The position numbers and the translations under genes are program-made. The notes below the pieces were generated by a model. It saw only the letters and a program-made list of their open reading frames with translations. It made no database searches and had not been told where the DNA came from. Positions 13,707 to 21,995 of a DNA stretch of 25,008 nt are shown here, piece after piece (within the stretch, counting starts at the first letter, position 1; each line of letters opens with the position of its first letter). Location: NCBI GenBank assembly GCA_031550755.1, contig JAVBOJ010000153.1, positions 1 to 25,008 on the forward strand, in the 5' to 3' direction. This DNA comes from JAVBOJ01 sp031550755 (GTDB lineage: Bacteria > Bacillota > Clostridia > Oscillospirales > UBA929).

Positions 13707-15062
13707 ATGTCCACTTCTATCCTCCGGAGCTTCCCCGACCGCCGTCTGACGCGGCTGACGCTGTGTACGGCGCCGGTCTTTTTCGCCGCCTGTCTGGCCG
13801 TCATCCGCCTGGCCGGGCTTTTCTCCGGCAGCTTCCCGAGCGCCGTGGGCGGCGCGCTGGCCTTTACCCTGCTCTTTTTGCCGGCGGCGCTGTTTTTGGG
13901 TACCCGCTGCCCCGACGGCAGAACCCTGTTTTTCGGCCTCTGCTTCCTGGCGCTGGCGCTTTTGCTGCGCGTCATGTGTCTGGAGGTCGCCAGCCGGGAT
14001 TACACGCAGGCGCTGTCGGTGTGGATGAGGCATTTCGAGCAAAACGGCGGCTTCCGCGCGCTGGCCGACAATCTGGGCGACTACAATGTGCCGTATTTAT
14101 ACTTCCTGTCGGCCATCTCCTATCTGCCCATCCGTGCGCTCTACCTCATCAAGCTGCTGTCGATCGTCTTTGACCTGCTGCTGGCCGTTTTCGCCTGCAA
14201 AATCGCCAAGGTTCTCTTCAAGAGCCGCGTCAAGGCCGTCGGCGTGTTTTTCGCCGTGCTGTTCTGGCCCACCGTCTGGCTCAACAGCGCCTACTGGGCG
14301 CAGTGCGACAGCATCTATGTGTGTTTTATCCTCGCGGCGCTGTATTGCATCCTCAAGGACAAAATACTTGCCGCGGTGGTTTTGTCGGCGTTGGCGTTTT
14401 CCTTTAAATTACAGACAATCTTCTTCCTTCCTCTTTTCCTTGTGCTGCTGCTGGCCAAACGCATCCGGTGGCAACAGCTGTTGGCCTTTCCCGCGGTGTA
14501 TTTCCTCACCATTGTCCCGGCGCTGCTGTTTGGCCGTCCGCTGGGCGATATTTTGATGATTTATGTCAAGCAATCGCGCAACTATGCCAAAATGAGCCTC
14601 GGCGCGCCGTCGGCCTACACCTTCATCTCGGGCACGGACGTCGCCCCGGAGCCGCTCAAATGGGTCGGCATTCTGACCGCCGCCGCGTTTGTGCTGGCGG
14701 TGTGCTATCTGGCGACCCGCCCCGGCGTCACCCTGTCGGACAAGGCGATTTTCCTCTGCGCCGCCGTTTTTGTCATCGGCGTGCCGTGGTTGCTGCCCGC
14801 CATGCACGAGCGCTATTTCTTTGGCGCCGATGTGCTGACCCTCCTGTACGGCCTGTACCGGCGGCGGTATTTCGTGCCGGCTCTCTCGCTCGCGGCCTCT
14901 TATACCGGGTCTCATTCCTTCTTGTTTTTGGGAACTCTTATGGATTTCCGGCTGGCGTCGCTGTGTATGCTACTGGCGCTGGGCTTTGTCGTCTTCGATT
15001 TTCTCCGCGAAATCCGGCCGCAAACCGCCCTGCGCTCTCCGGATCCGGACGCCGTAACGTAA
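13707..15062 (+). CDS. Multi-pass membrane protein, GT-C-like (Gpi18/DUF2029-type) glycosyltransferase
   Basis: 451 aa with roughly ten hydrophobic segments and short polar loops. Seen: after three N-terminal helices a loop with ASRDYTQALSVWMRHFEQNGGF and GDYNVPYLYFL, the place where GT-C enzymes carry acidic catalytic residues; then NSAYWAQCDSIYVCF and a late GVPWLLPAMHERYFFGADVL. These blocks fit the Gpi18-like mannosyltransferase group (COG5542), which uses polyprenyl-phosphate sugars to modify cell-surface polymers or proteins. Donor and acceptor are unknown. The start at 13707 is chosen for AAAAGGAG 8 bases upstream; an in-frame start at 13626 has no ribosome site. No other glycan genes are adjacent, so context does not help. 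Confidence 0.82.
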   Translation: MSTSILRSFPDRRLTRLTLCTAPVFFAACLAVIRLAGLFSGSFPSAVGGALAFTLLFLPAALFLGTRCPDGRTLFFGLCFLALALLLRVMCLEVASRDYTQALSVWMRHFEQNGGFRALADNLGDYNVPYLYFLSAISYLPIRALYLIKLLSIVFDLLLAVFACKIAKVLFKSRVKAVGVFFAVLFWPTVWLNSAYWAQCDSIYVCFILAALYCILKDKILAAVVLSALAFSFKLQTIFFLPLFLVLLLAKRIRWQQLLAFPAVYFLTIVPALLFGRPLGDILMIYVKQSRNYAKMSLGAPSAYTFISGTDVAPEPLKWVGILTAAAFVLAVCYLATRPGVTLSDKAIFLCAAVFVIGVPWLLPAMHERYFFGADVLTLLYGLYRRRYFVPALSLAASYTGSHSFLFLGTLMDFRLASLCMLLALGFVVFDFLREIRPQTALRSPDPDAVT

Positions 15063-15089
15063 AAAATGCCTCTATTGCAAAGAAAAGAC

Positions 15090-15117
15090 TTGCAAATTTA
15101 TTTTTTTGTGCTATAGT
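15090..15117 (+). promoter_or_regulatory. Promoter of the rimP-nusA-infB operon
   Basis: TTGCAA (15090-15095), 16 bases, TATAGT (15112-15117) preceded by TGC (extended -10), in a T-rich context. It lies 208 bases before rimP, just after the glycosyltransferase stop, and is the only good promoter seen ahead of the operon. Confidence 0.65.
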
Positions 15118-15144
15118 ATTTGTGGTAGTATGCTGATGTGACGG

Positions 15145-15174
15145 AGAGTGGGGTTTCCCCACTCTTTGTTGTTG
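15145..15174 (+). terminator. Terminator-like hairpin in the rimP operon leader (possible attenuator)
   Basis: A perfect 9-bp stem AGAGTGGGG (15145-15153) with CCCCACTCT (15157-15165), loop TTT, followed by TTGTTGTTG. It lies about 22 bases after the predicted start point, so it may attenuate the operon; alternatively it ends transcripts of the glycosyltransferase gene. The U-tract is interrupted by G. Confidence 0.6.
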
Positions 15175-15244
15175 AAGGGGAGCGTTGGCAGATAACACAG
15201 AACAGATAACAGATAGGGACGCGAAAGGCGCACTGCCCCCATCC

Positions 15245-15288
15245 CCGATGTTCCCACCCGACCCGGCGAGGGCGTCGCGCCCTACAAC
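15245..15288. repeat. Third copy of the TTGTAGGG-palindrome repeat module in the rimP leader
   Basis: 15245-15270 matches 5638-5663 at 22 of 26 positions. It is followed by GGGCG-TCG-CGCCC (15270-15282) and TACAAC, so the minus strand reads GTTGTAGGGCG plus palindrome, as in the modules between uvrB and sigG. Upstream, CAGATAACA is repeated at 15189-15197 and 15203-15211. Confidence 0.55.
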
Positions 15289-15324
15289 GCGAAAATCCCC
15301 CACCACTCGAAATGAGGTTTGAGT

Positions 15325-15771
15325 ATGCACAAGATCGCCCGTCTGGTCGCCGACCTGGCCGCACCCGTCGTGACCGCGCAGGGCTGTGAGCTCTGGGATG
15401 TTGAATATCTCAAGGAGGGCGGCGTCTGGGTGCTGCGCGTGTTCATCGACCATCCCGACGGCGTCTCCACCACCCATTGCGAGGCCGTCAGCCGCGCCCT
15501 CGATCCTTTGCTGGACGAGGCCGATCCGATCGAAAACTCCTATGTGCTGGAAGTCTCTTCCGCCGGGCTGGAGCGCCCGCTCAAGCGCCCCCAAGACTTT
15601 GAACGGTTTATGGGACATCCCGTCGAGGTGCATTTCTTCTCCCCGCAAAACGGCGCGCGGGAGGCCTTTGGCCGGCTGTCCGGCTACGACGGCGAGACCC
15701 TTTCGCTCGACGATGACCGCGCCTACCCCATGTCCCTTGTGTCGCTTGTCAGATTACGGATTGAATTTTAA
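15325..15771 (+). CDS. rimP: Ribosome maturation factor RimP
   Basis: Cytosolic 30S assembly factor, 148 aa, normal length. Seen: the N-terminal domain with GCELWDVEYLKEGGVWVLRVFID, the signature PDGVSTTHCEAVSRALDPLLD, YVLEVSSAGLERPLK, and the C-terminal SH3-like domain ending RLRIEF. The ATG at 15325 is chosen for TGAGG 7 bases upstream; an in-frame TTG two codons earlier overlaps the spacing. First gene of the nusA-infB operon, 17 bases before nusA, as in most Firmicutes. Confidence 0.95.
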   Translation: MHKIARLVADLAAPVVTAQGCELWDVEYLKEGGVWVLRVFIDHPDGVSTTHCEAVSRALDPLLDEADPIENSYVLEVSSAGLERPLKRPQDFERFMGHPVEVHFFSPQNGAREAFGRLSGYDGETLSLDDDRAYPMSLVSLVRLRIEF

Positions 15772-15788
15772 GGGAGAGATTGACGACA

Positions 15789-16850
15789 ATGAACGCCGAA
15801 TTCTTTGATGCCATCGCGCAAATTGAGCGCGAAAAGGGCATCCCGCGGGCTTATATGAGCGAAAAAATCGGTCAGGCGCTCACCACCGCCTTCAAGCGCG
15901 ACAACGCCGGGTATTCCGAAAATGTGGTGGTGAACCTCGACTGGGATCGCAAGGAAGTCTCCATGTACGTCTATAAAACCGTGGTGGAAACGGTGGAAAA
16001 TCCCTTTTTGGAACTCACCGTCGATCAGGCGCATGAGTACGCCCCGCGCCCCGCGCTGGGCGATGTGGTGAATATTCCCATTGAAACCAAGGGTTTCGGG
16101 CGCATTGCCGCCCAGACCGCCAAGCAGATCATTATTCAGGGGATGCGCGAGGCCGAGCGCGGTCTGGTATTTCAGGAATATACCTCCAAGGAGCATGAAA
16201 TCCTTTCGGCGCAGGTGCTGCGACTCGACCCGCGCACCGGCAGCTACATCCTTGAGGTGGGCGGCAAAACCGACCGCACCGAGCTGATGCTGGTGTCCGG
16301 CGAGCAGTCCCGCGAGGACCGTCTGCGCGATGGCGACCGCATCAAGGTCTATGTCGTCGAGGTGCGCCGCGCCGCCAAGGGCCCGCAGATCCTCATCTCG
16401 CGCACCCATCCAGGGCTGGTCAAGCGCCTGTTTGAACTGGAAATTCCCGAAATTCACGACGGCATCGTGGAGATCAAAAGCATCGCCCGCGAAGCCGGTC
16501 ACCGTACCAAAATCGCCGTCTGGAGCGCCGACCCCAACGTGGACGCCATCGGCGCCTGTGTCGGTCAGCGCGGCGCGCGCGTCTCGGGCATCATCGAGGA
16601 GCTGCGCGGAGAAAAAATCGACATCGTCAATTACAGCGACGACCCCGCCAAGTTTGTCGCCGCGGCGCTGGCGCCGTCCGACGTTCTGTCGGTTCAGATG
16701 CTGTCCGACGCGCGCGCCTGCCGCGTCACCGTGCCCGACGACCAGCTCTCGCTGGCCATCGGCAAGGAGGGGCAAAACGCCCGCTTGGCCGCCAAGCTGA
16801 CCGGCTATAAAATCGATATCAAGCCCGCCAGCTATACATCGGAAGAATAA
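15789..16850 (+). CDS. nusA: Transcription termination/antitermination factor NusA
   Basis: RNA polymerase-binding factor that modulates pausing, hairpin termination and antitermination. 353 aa, the short Gram-positive form without the acidic C-terminal repeats of E. coli. Seen: the N-terminal RNAP-binding domain (MNAEFFDAIAQIEREKGI), an S1 domain (about residues 130-200), and two KH domains with SADPNVDAIGACVGQRGARV and AIGKEGQNARLAAKLTGYKIDI. The start at 15789 is supported by alignment; GGAGAG is 10 bases upstream, a little long, and a TTG at 15780 is an alternative. NusA may act on the hairpin in this operon's own leader. Confidence 0.97.
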   Translation: MNAEFFDAIAQIEREKGIPRAYMSEKIGQALTTAFKRDNAGYSENVVVNLDWDRKEVSMYVYKTVVETVENPFLELTVDQAHEYAPRPALGDVVNIPIETKGFGRIAAQTAKQIIIQGMREAERGLVFQEYTSKEHEILSAQVLRLDPRTGSYILEVGGKTDRTELMLVSGEQSREDRLRDGDRIKVYVVEVRRAAKGPQILISRTHPGLVKRLFELEIPEIHDGIVEIKSIAREAGHRTKIAVWSADPNVDAIGACVGQRGARVSGIIEELRGEKIDIVNYSDDPAKFVAAALAPSDVLSVQMLSDARACRVTVPDDQLSLAIGKEGQNARLAAKLTGYKIDIKPASYTSEE

Positions 16851-16869
16851 CCCGGAAAAGGGGCTCTCT

Positions 16870-17151
16870 ATGGATCAGCATAAACAAAAAAAGACGCCCC
16901 TCCGGCAATGTGTCGGCTGCCGGGAGATGAAGCCGAAACGGGAGCTTGTCCGCGTTGTCCGCGCCCCGGAAGGCGGAATTTCCCTTGATTTTAAAGGCAA
17001 AGCGCCCGGGCGCGGCGCGTATGTCTGCGTAAACAACACCTGCCTGCAAAAGGCAAAAAAGACCCGCGCGCTGGAACGTGTCCTCAAAAGTCCTATCCCG
17101 GACGACGTGTTTGAGGCCCTCTTCGCGCAGATGGAGGCGCCTCATGGGTGA
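16870..17151 (+). CDS. rnpM: YlxR/RnpM family RNA-binding protein
   Basis: 93 aa, DUF448. Seen: the signature RQCVGCREMKPKRELVRVVR, then the basic loop GKAPGRGAYVC and CLQKAKK. In B. subtilis YlxR has been described as an RNase P modulator that binds the RNA subunit and affects catalysis; nucleoid-associated effects have also been reported. AAAAGGGG lies 6 bases upstream of the ATG. Its 3' end overlaps the next gene by 8 bases, so they are translationally coupled. Standard position between nusA and the L7Ae-family gene. Confidence 0.93.
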   Translation: MDQHKQKKTPLRQCVGCREMKPKRELVRVVRAPEGGISLDFKGKAPGRGAYVCVNNTCLQKAKKTRALERVLKSPIPDDVFEALFAQMEAPHG

Positions 17152-17464
17152 TGCATTGGGACTCTTGGGCTTGGCCCGCCGAGGCGGCCGTTTGGCCGTC
17201 GGCGAGGAGCCGTCCTTTAAGGAGATTCGCGCCCACAAAGCGAAGCTGCTGGTGGTGGCGTCCGACGCCGCCGACAATACCGCCCGCCGCGCCCAGCATT
17301 GGGCCGATTGGGGCAAGGTTCCCCTGTTGACGCTGCCGTATAGAAAAGAGGAGCTCGGAGCGGCGCTCGGCCGTTCCTCCTGCGCTCTGGCCGTCCTGAC
17401 CGACGCGGGTCTGGCCGGAGCTGTCAAAAAGAAACTGTCGGATGCGAAGGAGGCACATGTGTGA
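17144..17464 (+). CDS. rplGA: L7Ae/L30e-family RNA-binding protein (YlxQ-like)
   Basis: 106 aa small K-turn-binding-type protein. Seen: GLLGLARRGGRLAVGEEPSFKEIRAHKAKLLVVASDAADNT, typical of the bacterial L7Ae group. Bacillus YlxQ is the counterpart; its cellular role is not settled, and K-turn binding is inferred from the family. GGAGG lies 6 bases before the ATG, inside rnpM. The stop overlaps the GTG of infB (GTGA). Confidence 0.9.
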   Translation: MGDALGLLGLARRGGRLAVGEEPSFKEIRAHKAKLLVVASDAADNTARRAQHWADWGKVPLLTLPYRKEELGAALGRSSCALAVLTDAGLAGAVKKKLSDAKEAHV

Positions 17465-19788
17465 ATACTGCAACCAAGTACCGCGTGCATGAGTTGGCGA
17501 AGGATTTCGGGCTGCCGTCCAAGGATGTCGCCCAAATCATGACCGATTATTTTGCCACGCCCAAAAATCATATGCAGGCGCTGTCCGACGAGGAGCTGGA
17601 TCTCATCTTCGACAAGCTGACCCAGACCCATCCGGTACCGCTGGAGGAAATCTTCAAGCCGGTGTACCATGAGCCGCCCGCGCCGGAAGCGGCGGTTGAA
17701 ATACCGTCCGCCGAAGTGTCCGCCGCCGGCGATCCCACCACGCCTACCGCCGAGGGGGCCCCCGCCCCTGCCGCGACGACGGCGGCCAAAGCGCCGCCCG
17801 TCCCGACCACCAAGGCGCAGACCCGCGTCATCGATACGCGCGGGGCCACCGTCGAGCTCGGCAAGTACGACGAGCGCATCGAGCAGCTGGTGCCCGACGC
17901 CGCCGCCCGCATGAAGCAGGGTAAGGAAAAAATCAAAAAAGCGCCGGACAAAAAGCCGGTTGCCTTTTCACAGAAGCGCCGCCAAGAGGAACAGGACCGG
18001 ATGCGCCGCCTCCAGCTCGAGGCGCTCAAAAAACAGCCCATCAAGGTCATGATCCCCGACGAGATTTCGGTCGGCGAGCTGGCCATGCGCATGAAAAAAA
18101 CCGCCGCCGAGGTGGTCAAGCAGCTGCTTAAAATGGGCACCATGGCCTCCATTTCGCAGATCATCGACTTTGATACCGCCTCGCTCGTCGCCATGGAGCT
18201 GGGCGCCAAGGTCGAGCACGAGGTCATTGTCACCATTGAGGAGCGCCTCATCGATGACCGGCAGGACACCGAGGAAAACCTCGCCCTGCGCGACCCCGTC
18301 GTCGTGGTCATGGGCCACGTCGATCACGGCAAGACCTCCCTGCTCGACTATATCCGCAAGGCCAGCGTCGTCACCGGTGAGTTCGGCGGTATCACCCAGC
18401 ACATCGGCGCGTATCGCGTGCCGGTCGCCGGACGGCACATCACCTTTTTGGATACGCCCGGCCATGAGGCGTTTACCTCCATGCGGATGCGCGGCGCGTC
18501 GATGACCGATATCGCCATTCTGGTGGTCGCCGCCGAGGACGGCATCAAGCCCCAGACCATCGAGGCCATCAACCACGCCAAGGCCGCCGAGGTGCCCATC
18601 ATCGTCGCCATCAACAAGATGGATAAGCCCGACGCCAACCCCGACCGGATCATGCAGCAGCTCACCGAGTACGAGCTTCTGCCCGAGGCCTGGGGCGGCG
18701 ATACCATTGTCTGTCAGGTCTCGGCCAAGGCCGGCACCGGCATCGAGCAGCTGCTGGAAATGGTGCTGCTGACCGCCGAAATGCGCGGCCTAAAGGCCAA
18801 CCCCGACCGCGCCGCCCGCGGCACCGTCGTCGAGGCGCGCCTCGACCGCGGACGCGGCCCCGTGGCCACCGTGCTGGTGCAAAACGGCACCCTCAAGCAG
18901 GGCGATATTATCATCGCCGGCAAGACGGTCGGCCGTGTGCGCGCCATGACCGACGACCGGGGCGAAAAGCTGGAGACCGCCGGACCGTCCATTCCGGTCG
19001 AGATCATCGGCCTGTCCGAAGTGCCCGAGGCCGGCGACCAGGTGCACGCCGTGGCCGACGAGCGCATGGCCCGCGAGCTGGTCGAGCAGCGCAAGCAGCA
19101 GCAAAAGGACGACGCCGCCCGGCCCAATATGCAAAAGGTGTCGCTGGACGATTTGTTTTTGCAGCTCCAGCAGGGGCAGCTCAAGGATCTCAACCTCATC
19201 ATCAAGGCCGACGTGCACGGCTCGGCCGAAGCGCTCAAGGCCTCGCTGGAGAAGCTCTCCAACGAGGAGGTGCGCGTCCGGGTCATCCACAGCGCCGTCG
19301 GCGCGATTTCCGAGTCGGATATTTTGCTGGCCGCCACCGCGTCGGCCATTGTTATCGGCTTCAATGTCCGCCCCGATCCCTCGGCGCGTGACAGCGCCGA
19401 GCGCGGCGGCGTGGACATTCGCCTGTATCAGGTCATTTATGACGCCATCGAGGAGATGGAAGCCGCCATCAAGGGGCTGCTCGATCCCAAGTACCGCGAG
19501 GTGGTGCTGGGCCGTGCCGAGGTGCGCCAGATTTTCAAGGTTTCCGGCGTCGGCACCATCGCCGGCTGCCATGTTTTGGACGGCAAAATTACCCGCAACG
19601 CCGGGGTGCGCCTGCTGCGCGACGGCATCGTGATCCATGACGGCCGTCTTGCCTCCCTCAAGCGCTTCAAGGACGACGCGCGCGAGGTCGCGTCGGGCTA
19701 CGAATGCGGTCTGGGATTGGAACGATTCAACGACCTCAAGGAAGGCGACATCGTCGAGGCCTATATGATGGAAGAAATCGAGAGGTAA
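17461..19788 (+). CDS. infB: Translation initiation factor IF-2
   Basis: GTPase that places initiator fMet-tRNA on the 30S subunit and promotes 50S joining. 775 aa. Seen: an N-terminal IF2N domain (YRVHELAKDFGLPSKDVAQI); a Pro/Ala-rich linker (about residues 70-130); a basic segment; a second IF2N domain (SVGELAMRMKKTAAEVVKQLL); the G domain with G1 GHVDHGKTS (from residue 285), G3 DTPGHEAF, G4 NKMDKP and G5 SAKAGTG; and domains II-IV including VKADVHGSAEALKASLEKL and NAGVRLLRDG. The GTG start is supported by AAGGAGG 7 bases upstream and overlaps the preceding stop. The N-terminal linker is shorter than in actinobacteria. Confidence 0.98.
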   Translation: MNTATKYRVHELAKDFGLPSKDVAQIMTDYFATPKNHMQALSDEELDLIFDKLTQTHPVPLEEIFKPVYHEPPAPEAAVEIPSAEVSAAGDPTTPTAEGAPAPAATTAAKAPPVPTTKAQTRVIDTRGATVELGKYDERIEQLVPDAAARMKQGKEKIKKAPDKKPVAFSQKRRQEEQDRMRRLQLEALKKQPIKVMIPDEISVGELAMRMKKTAAEVVKQLLKMGTMASISQIIDFDTASLVAMELGAKVEHEVIVTIEERLIDDRQDTEENLALRDPVVVVMGHVDHGKTSLLDYIRKASVVTGEFGGITQHIGAYRVPVAGRHITFLDTPGHEAFTSMRMRGASMTDIAILVVAAEDGIKPQTIEAINHAKAAEVPIIVAINKMDKPDANPDRIMQQLTEYELLPEAWGGDTIVCQVSAKAGTGIEQLLEMVLLTAEMRGLKANPDRAARGTVVEARLDRGRGPVATVLVQNGTLKQGDIIIAGKTVGRVRAMTDDRGEKLETAGPSIPVEIIGLSEVPEAGDQVHAVADERMARELVEQRKQQQKDDAARPNMQKVSLDDLFLQLQQGQLKDLNLIIKADVHGSAEALKASLEKLSNEEVRVRVIHSAVGAISESDILLAATASAIVIGFNVRPDPSARDSAERGGVDIRLYQVIYDAIEEMEAAIKGLLDPKYREVVLGRAEVRQIFKVSGVGTIAGCHVLDGKITRNAGVRLLRDGIVIHDGRLASLKRFKDDAREVASGYECGLGLERFNDLKEGDIVEAYMMEEIER

Positions 19789-19790
19789 TC

Positions 19791-20171
19791 ATGCCGAATG
19801 CAACTCGTCTGGGCAAAATCAACGAGGAGCTCCTGCGGGAGCTCTCCCGGCTGATCTCCGCCCTGAAAGACCCTCGGGTGCAAGGCTTTGTCAGCCTCAC
19901 CCGTGTGGACGCCTCGCGCGATCTGGGGCTGGCCCGGGTCTATGTCAGCGTACTCGATACCGAAAAATCCCCCGAGGTCATGGCCGGGCTGCGCTCGGCT
20001 TCCGGTTTTCTGCGCCGGGAGCTGGCCGCGGCGCTTTCGTTGCGCCATACGCCTCAATTGCAGTTTATCGCGGACGACTCGTTGTCGCGCGGCGCGCATA
20101 TTTTCGAGCTGTTGTCCCGATTGGAACACCCAAATCCCGAGCCGAAGGAGACAGACAATGACGACGCCTGA
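19791..20171 (+). CDS. rbfA: 30S ribosome-binding factor RbfA
   Basis: Late 30S maturation factor for 16S rRNA 5'-end processing and cold adaptation. 126 aa. Seen: NEELLRELSRLISALKDPRVQG, FVSLTRVDASRDLGLARVYVSVL and LRHTPQLQFIADDSLSRGAHIFELL, the KH-type fold and typical end of the family. It starts 2 bases after infB, with GAGAGG upstream inside infB. The acidic tail (PKETDNDDA) overlaps the start of nrnA by 14 bases. Confidence 0.96.
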   Translation: MPNATRLGKINEELLRELSRLISALKDPRVQGFVSLTRVDASRDLGLARVYVSVLDTEKSPEVMAGLRSASGFLRRELAAALSLRHTPQLQFIADDSLSRGAHIFELLSRLEHPNPEPKETDNDDA

Positions 20172-21111
20172 AGCCGCCCGGCTCCTGCGCCAGAACGATA
20201 ATTTTGTGATCTTTACCCATGCCCGCCCCGACGGGGATACCGTCGGCAGCGCCGCGGCGCTCTGCCGTATCCTGCGCACGCTGGGCAAAACCGCCCATGT
20301 CGCCCCCAACCCGGAGCTGACCGCCCCCCGGCTCGCGGCCTATGTGGACGGGTTGTCCTCCGGGGACTCGTTCGAGGGAAAAACCCTTGTCTGCGTGGAC
20401 ATCGCCTCTGCCTCCCTGCTGCCCTCCTGTTACGCCCCGCTGGCCGATGGGATGGCTCTGGGGCTGGATCATCATCCGTCCAACACCCTGTTTGCCGCGC
20501 AAACCCTTGTCGAGCCCACCCTGGCCGCCACCGGCGAGCTGGTTTTCGCGCTGATGCGCGAACTCGATGTGCCGCTGACCCCCGAGATTGCCCTGCCGCT
20601 CTATCTGTCGCTGTCCACCGACACCGGCTGCTTCCGTTACTCCAACACCACGGCGGGCACGTTGCGCATCGCCGCCGACCTGATGGAAACCGGCATCGAC
20701 GCCGCGCGGGTCAACCGCGAGATGTTTGAGATGCGCTCGCGCCGCCGGCTGGAAATCGAGGCGGCGATTTTCTCACAGGTGGAGTTTTATTTTGACGATA
20801 CCGTCGCCCTTATTGCCTTGTCGCGCGATTTTATCGACCGGCACGGCGCCACCGAGGACGACTTGGATAACCTCTCCGCTCTGCCGCGCTCCATCGAGGG
20901 TGTGGAGATCGGTCTGCTGCTCAAGGAGTCGGCTCCCGGCGACTGGAGGCTTTCGGTGCGCTCCGGCGCGCCGTGGGATGCCGGCCGGATTTGCGCCGCC
21001 CTCGGCGGTGGCGGGCACGCCCGCGCCAGCGGCAGTAAGATGAGCGGGGCGCTGATTGATGTCAAAACCGCCCTGCTTGCCGCCGTGCGGGCCGAGCTGG
21101 AACGCGCATGA
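20158..21111 (+). CDS. nrnA: DHH/DHHA1 phosphoesterase, NrnA-like nanoRNase / pAp phosphatase
   Basis: 317 aa. NrnA-type enzymes degrade 2-5 nt RNAs and dephosphorylate pAp; some DHH relatives cleave c-di-AMP or pGpG. Seen: FTHARPDGDTVGSAAAL (H21, D25, D27), CVDIAS (D81), the DHH motif LGLDHHPSN (D104-H106), STDTGCFRYSNT, and DHHA1 GGGGHARASG near the C-terminus. Length and position between rbfA and truB match the stand-alone NrnA form of Clostridia. AGGAG lies 7 bases before the ATG; ATGA overlap with truB. No membrane or PAS/GGDEF parts are present, so it is not GdpP. A link to the nucleotide signalling sensed at 12055-12136 is possible (pGpG removal) but speculative. Confidence 0.92.
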   Translation: MTTPEAARLLRQNDNFVIFTHARPDGDTVGSAAALCRILRTLGKTAHVAPNPELTAPRLAAYVDGLSSGDSFEGKTLVCVDIASASLLPSCYAPLADGMALGLDHHPSNTLFAAQTLVEPTLAATGELVFALMRELDVPLTPEIALPLYLSLSTDTGCFRYSNTTAGTLRIAADLMETGIDAARVNREMFEMRSRRRLEIEAAIFSQVEFYFDDTVALIALSRDFIDRHGATEDDLDNLSALPRSIEGVEIGLLLKESAPGDWRLSVRSGAPWDAGRICAALGGGGHARASGSKMSGALIDVKTALLAAVRAELERA

Positions 21112-21995
21112 GGGGCGGCCTGTTGATTGTGGACAAGGCGCCAGGCATGACCTCCCACGATGTGGTGGGACGAGTGCGGCGCATTTTGTCCGAGCGGCGG
21201 GTCGGCCACGGCGGCACCCTCGACCCCATGGCCACCGGCGTGCTGCCCGTGCTGGTCGGCCGCGCCACCCGCGCCGCCGAATACCTGCTGGGTGACAAGG
21301 CCTATGAGGCCGAATTTACCGTCGGGCTCACCACCGATTCCTATGACACAACCGGAACCATCACCGCCACACGCGCCCGACGCCCTTCGGCGGAGGAGAT
21401 GGAGGCCGTGTTGCCCGCCTTTCGCGGGGCGCTTTGGCAGCTGCCGCCGATGATTTCGGCGGTCAGGGTGGGCGGCAAAAAGCTCTATGAATACGCCCGT
21501 CAAGGCAAGGAAATCGAGCGCGCGCCGCGCCCGGTGACCGTTCACAGCCTGACGGTCCGCCCGCTGGGCGGCGATATTTGGGCGCTCTCGGCACGCTGCT
21601 CCAAGGGAACGTATGTCCGTTCGCTCATCCACGACATCGGGCAGGCGCTGGGCTGCGGCGCGGCCATGTCCGCCCTGCGGCGCACCTACGCCGAGCCGTT
21701 TTCGCTGGCCGACGCCCATACGCTGGAGGCGCTCGCCGCGCTGGCGGCGGCGGGAGAACCGCCGTTTGTGCCGGTGGATCGGCTGTTTGAAACCTATCCG
21801 GCCATCACCCTCTCGCCCGCGCAGGAGACCCTGTGTTATCACGGCGCGTCCATCCCCTGGGAGACAGAGCTATCCGGCTTTTGCCGCGTGTATGGGCCCG
21901 ACGGCGCGTTTTTGGAGCTGGGTCGGGCGGAGCAACGGGACGGGCGGCAGCTCATTCTTCCTGAAAAAAGTTTCTTTGAGGTGACCAATCCATGA
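21108..21995 (+). CDS. truB: tRNA pseudouridine-55 synthase
   Basis: Forms pseudouridine 55 in the T loop of nearly all tRNAs. 295 aa, normal for Firmicutes. Seen: the N-terminal GLLIVDKAPGMTSHDVVGRVR, the catalytic motif HGGTLDPMATGVLPV with Asp39, the KAYEAEF strand, QLPPMISAVRVGGKKLYEYARQG and CSKGTYVRSLIHDIGQALG. The C-terminal region is short and PUA-like. ATG overlaps the nrnA stop (ATGA); there is no strong ribosome site, so it probably depends on coupling. Its end overlaps ribF in the same way. Confidence 0.97.
   Translation: MRGGLLIVDKAPGMTSHDVVGRVRRILSERRVGHGGTLDPMATGVLPVLVGRATRAAEYLLGDKAYEAEFTVGLTTDSYDTTGTITATRARRPSAEEMEAVLPAFRGALWQLPPMISAVRVGGKKLYEYARQGKEIERAPRPVTVHSLTVRPLGGDIWALSARCSKGTYVRSLIHDIGQALGCGAAMSALRRTYAEPFSLADAHTLEALAALAAAGEPPFVPVDRLFETYPAITLSPAQETLCYHGASIPWETELSGFCRVYGPDGAFLELGRAEQRDGRQLILPEKSFFEVTNP

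Noticed and set aside
15189..15216. CAGATAACA direct repeats in the rimP leader
   Set aside because: Only two full copies and a partial one, 14 bases apart; too little to call an operator or microsatellite on its own, noted with the leader.
15768..16775. 335-aa minus-strand frame opposite nusA
   Set aside because: Mirror of nusA codon bias; the sequence resembles reverse-translated nonsense, with repeated HH, GD and AV patterns.
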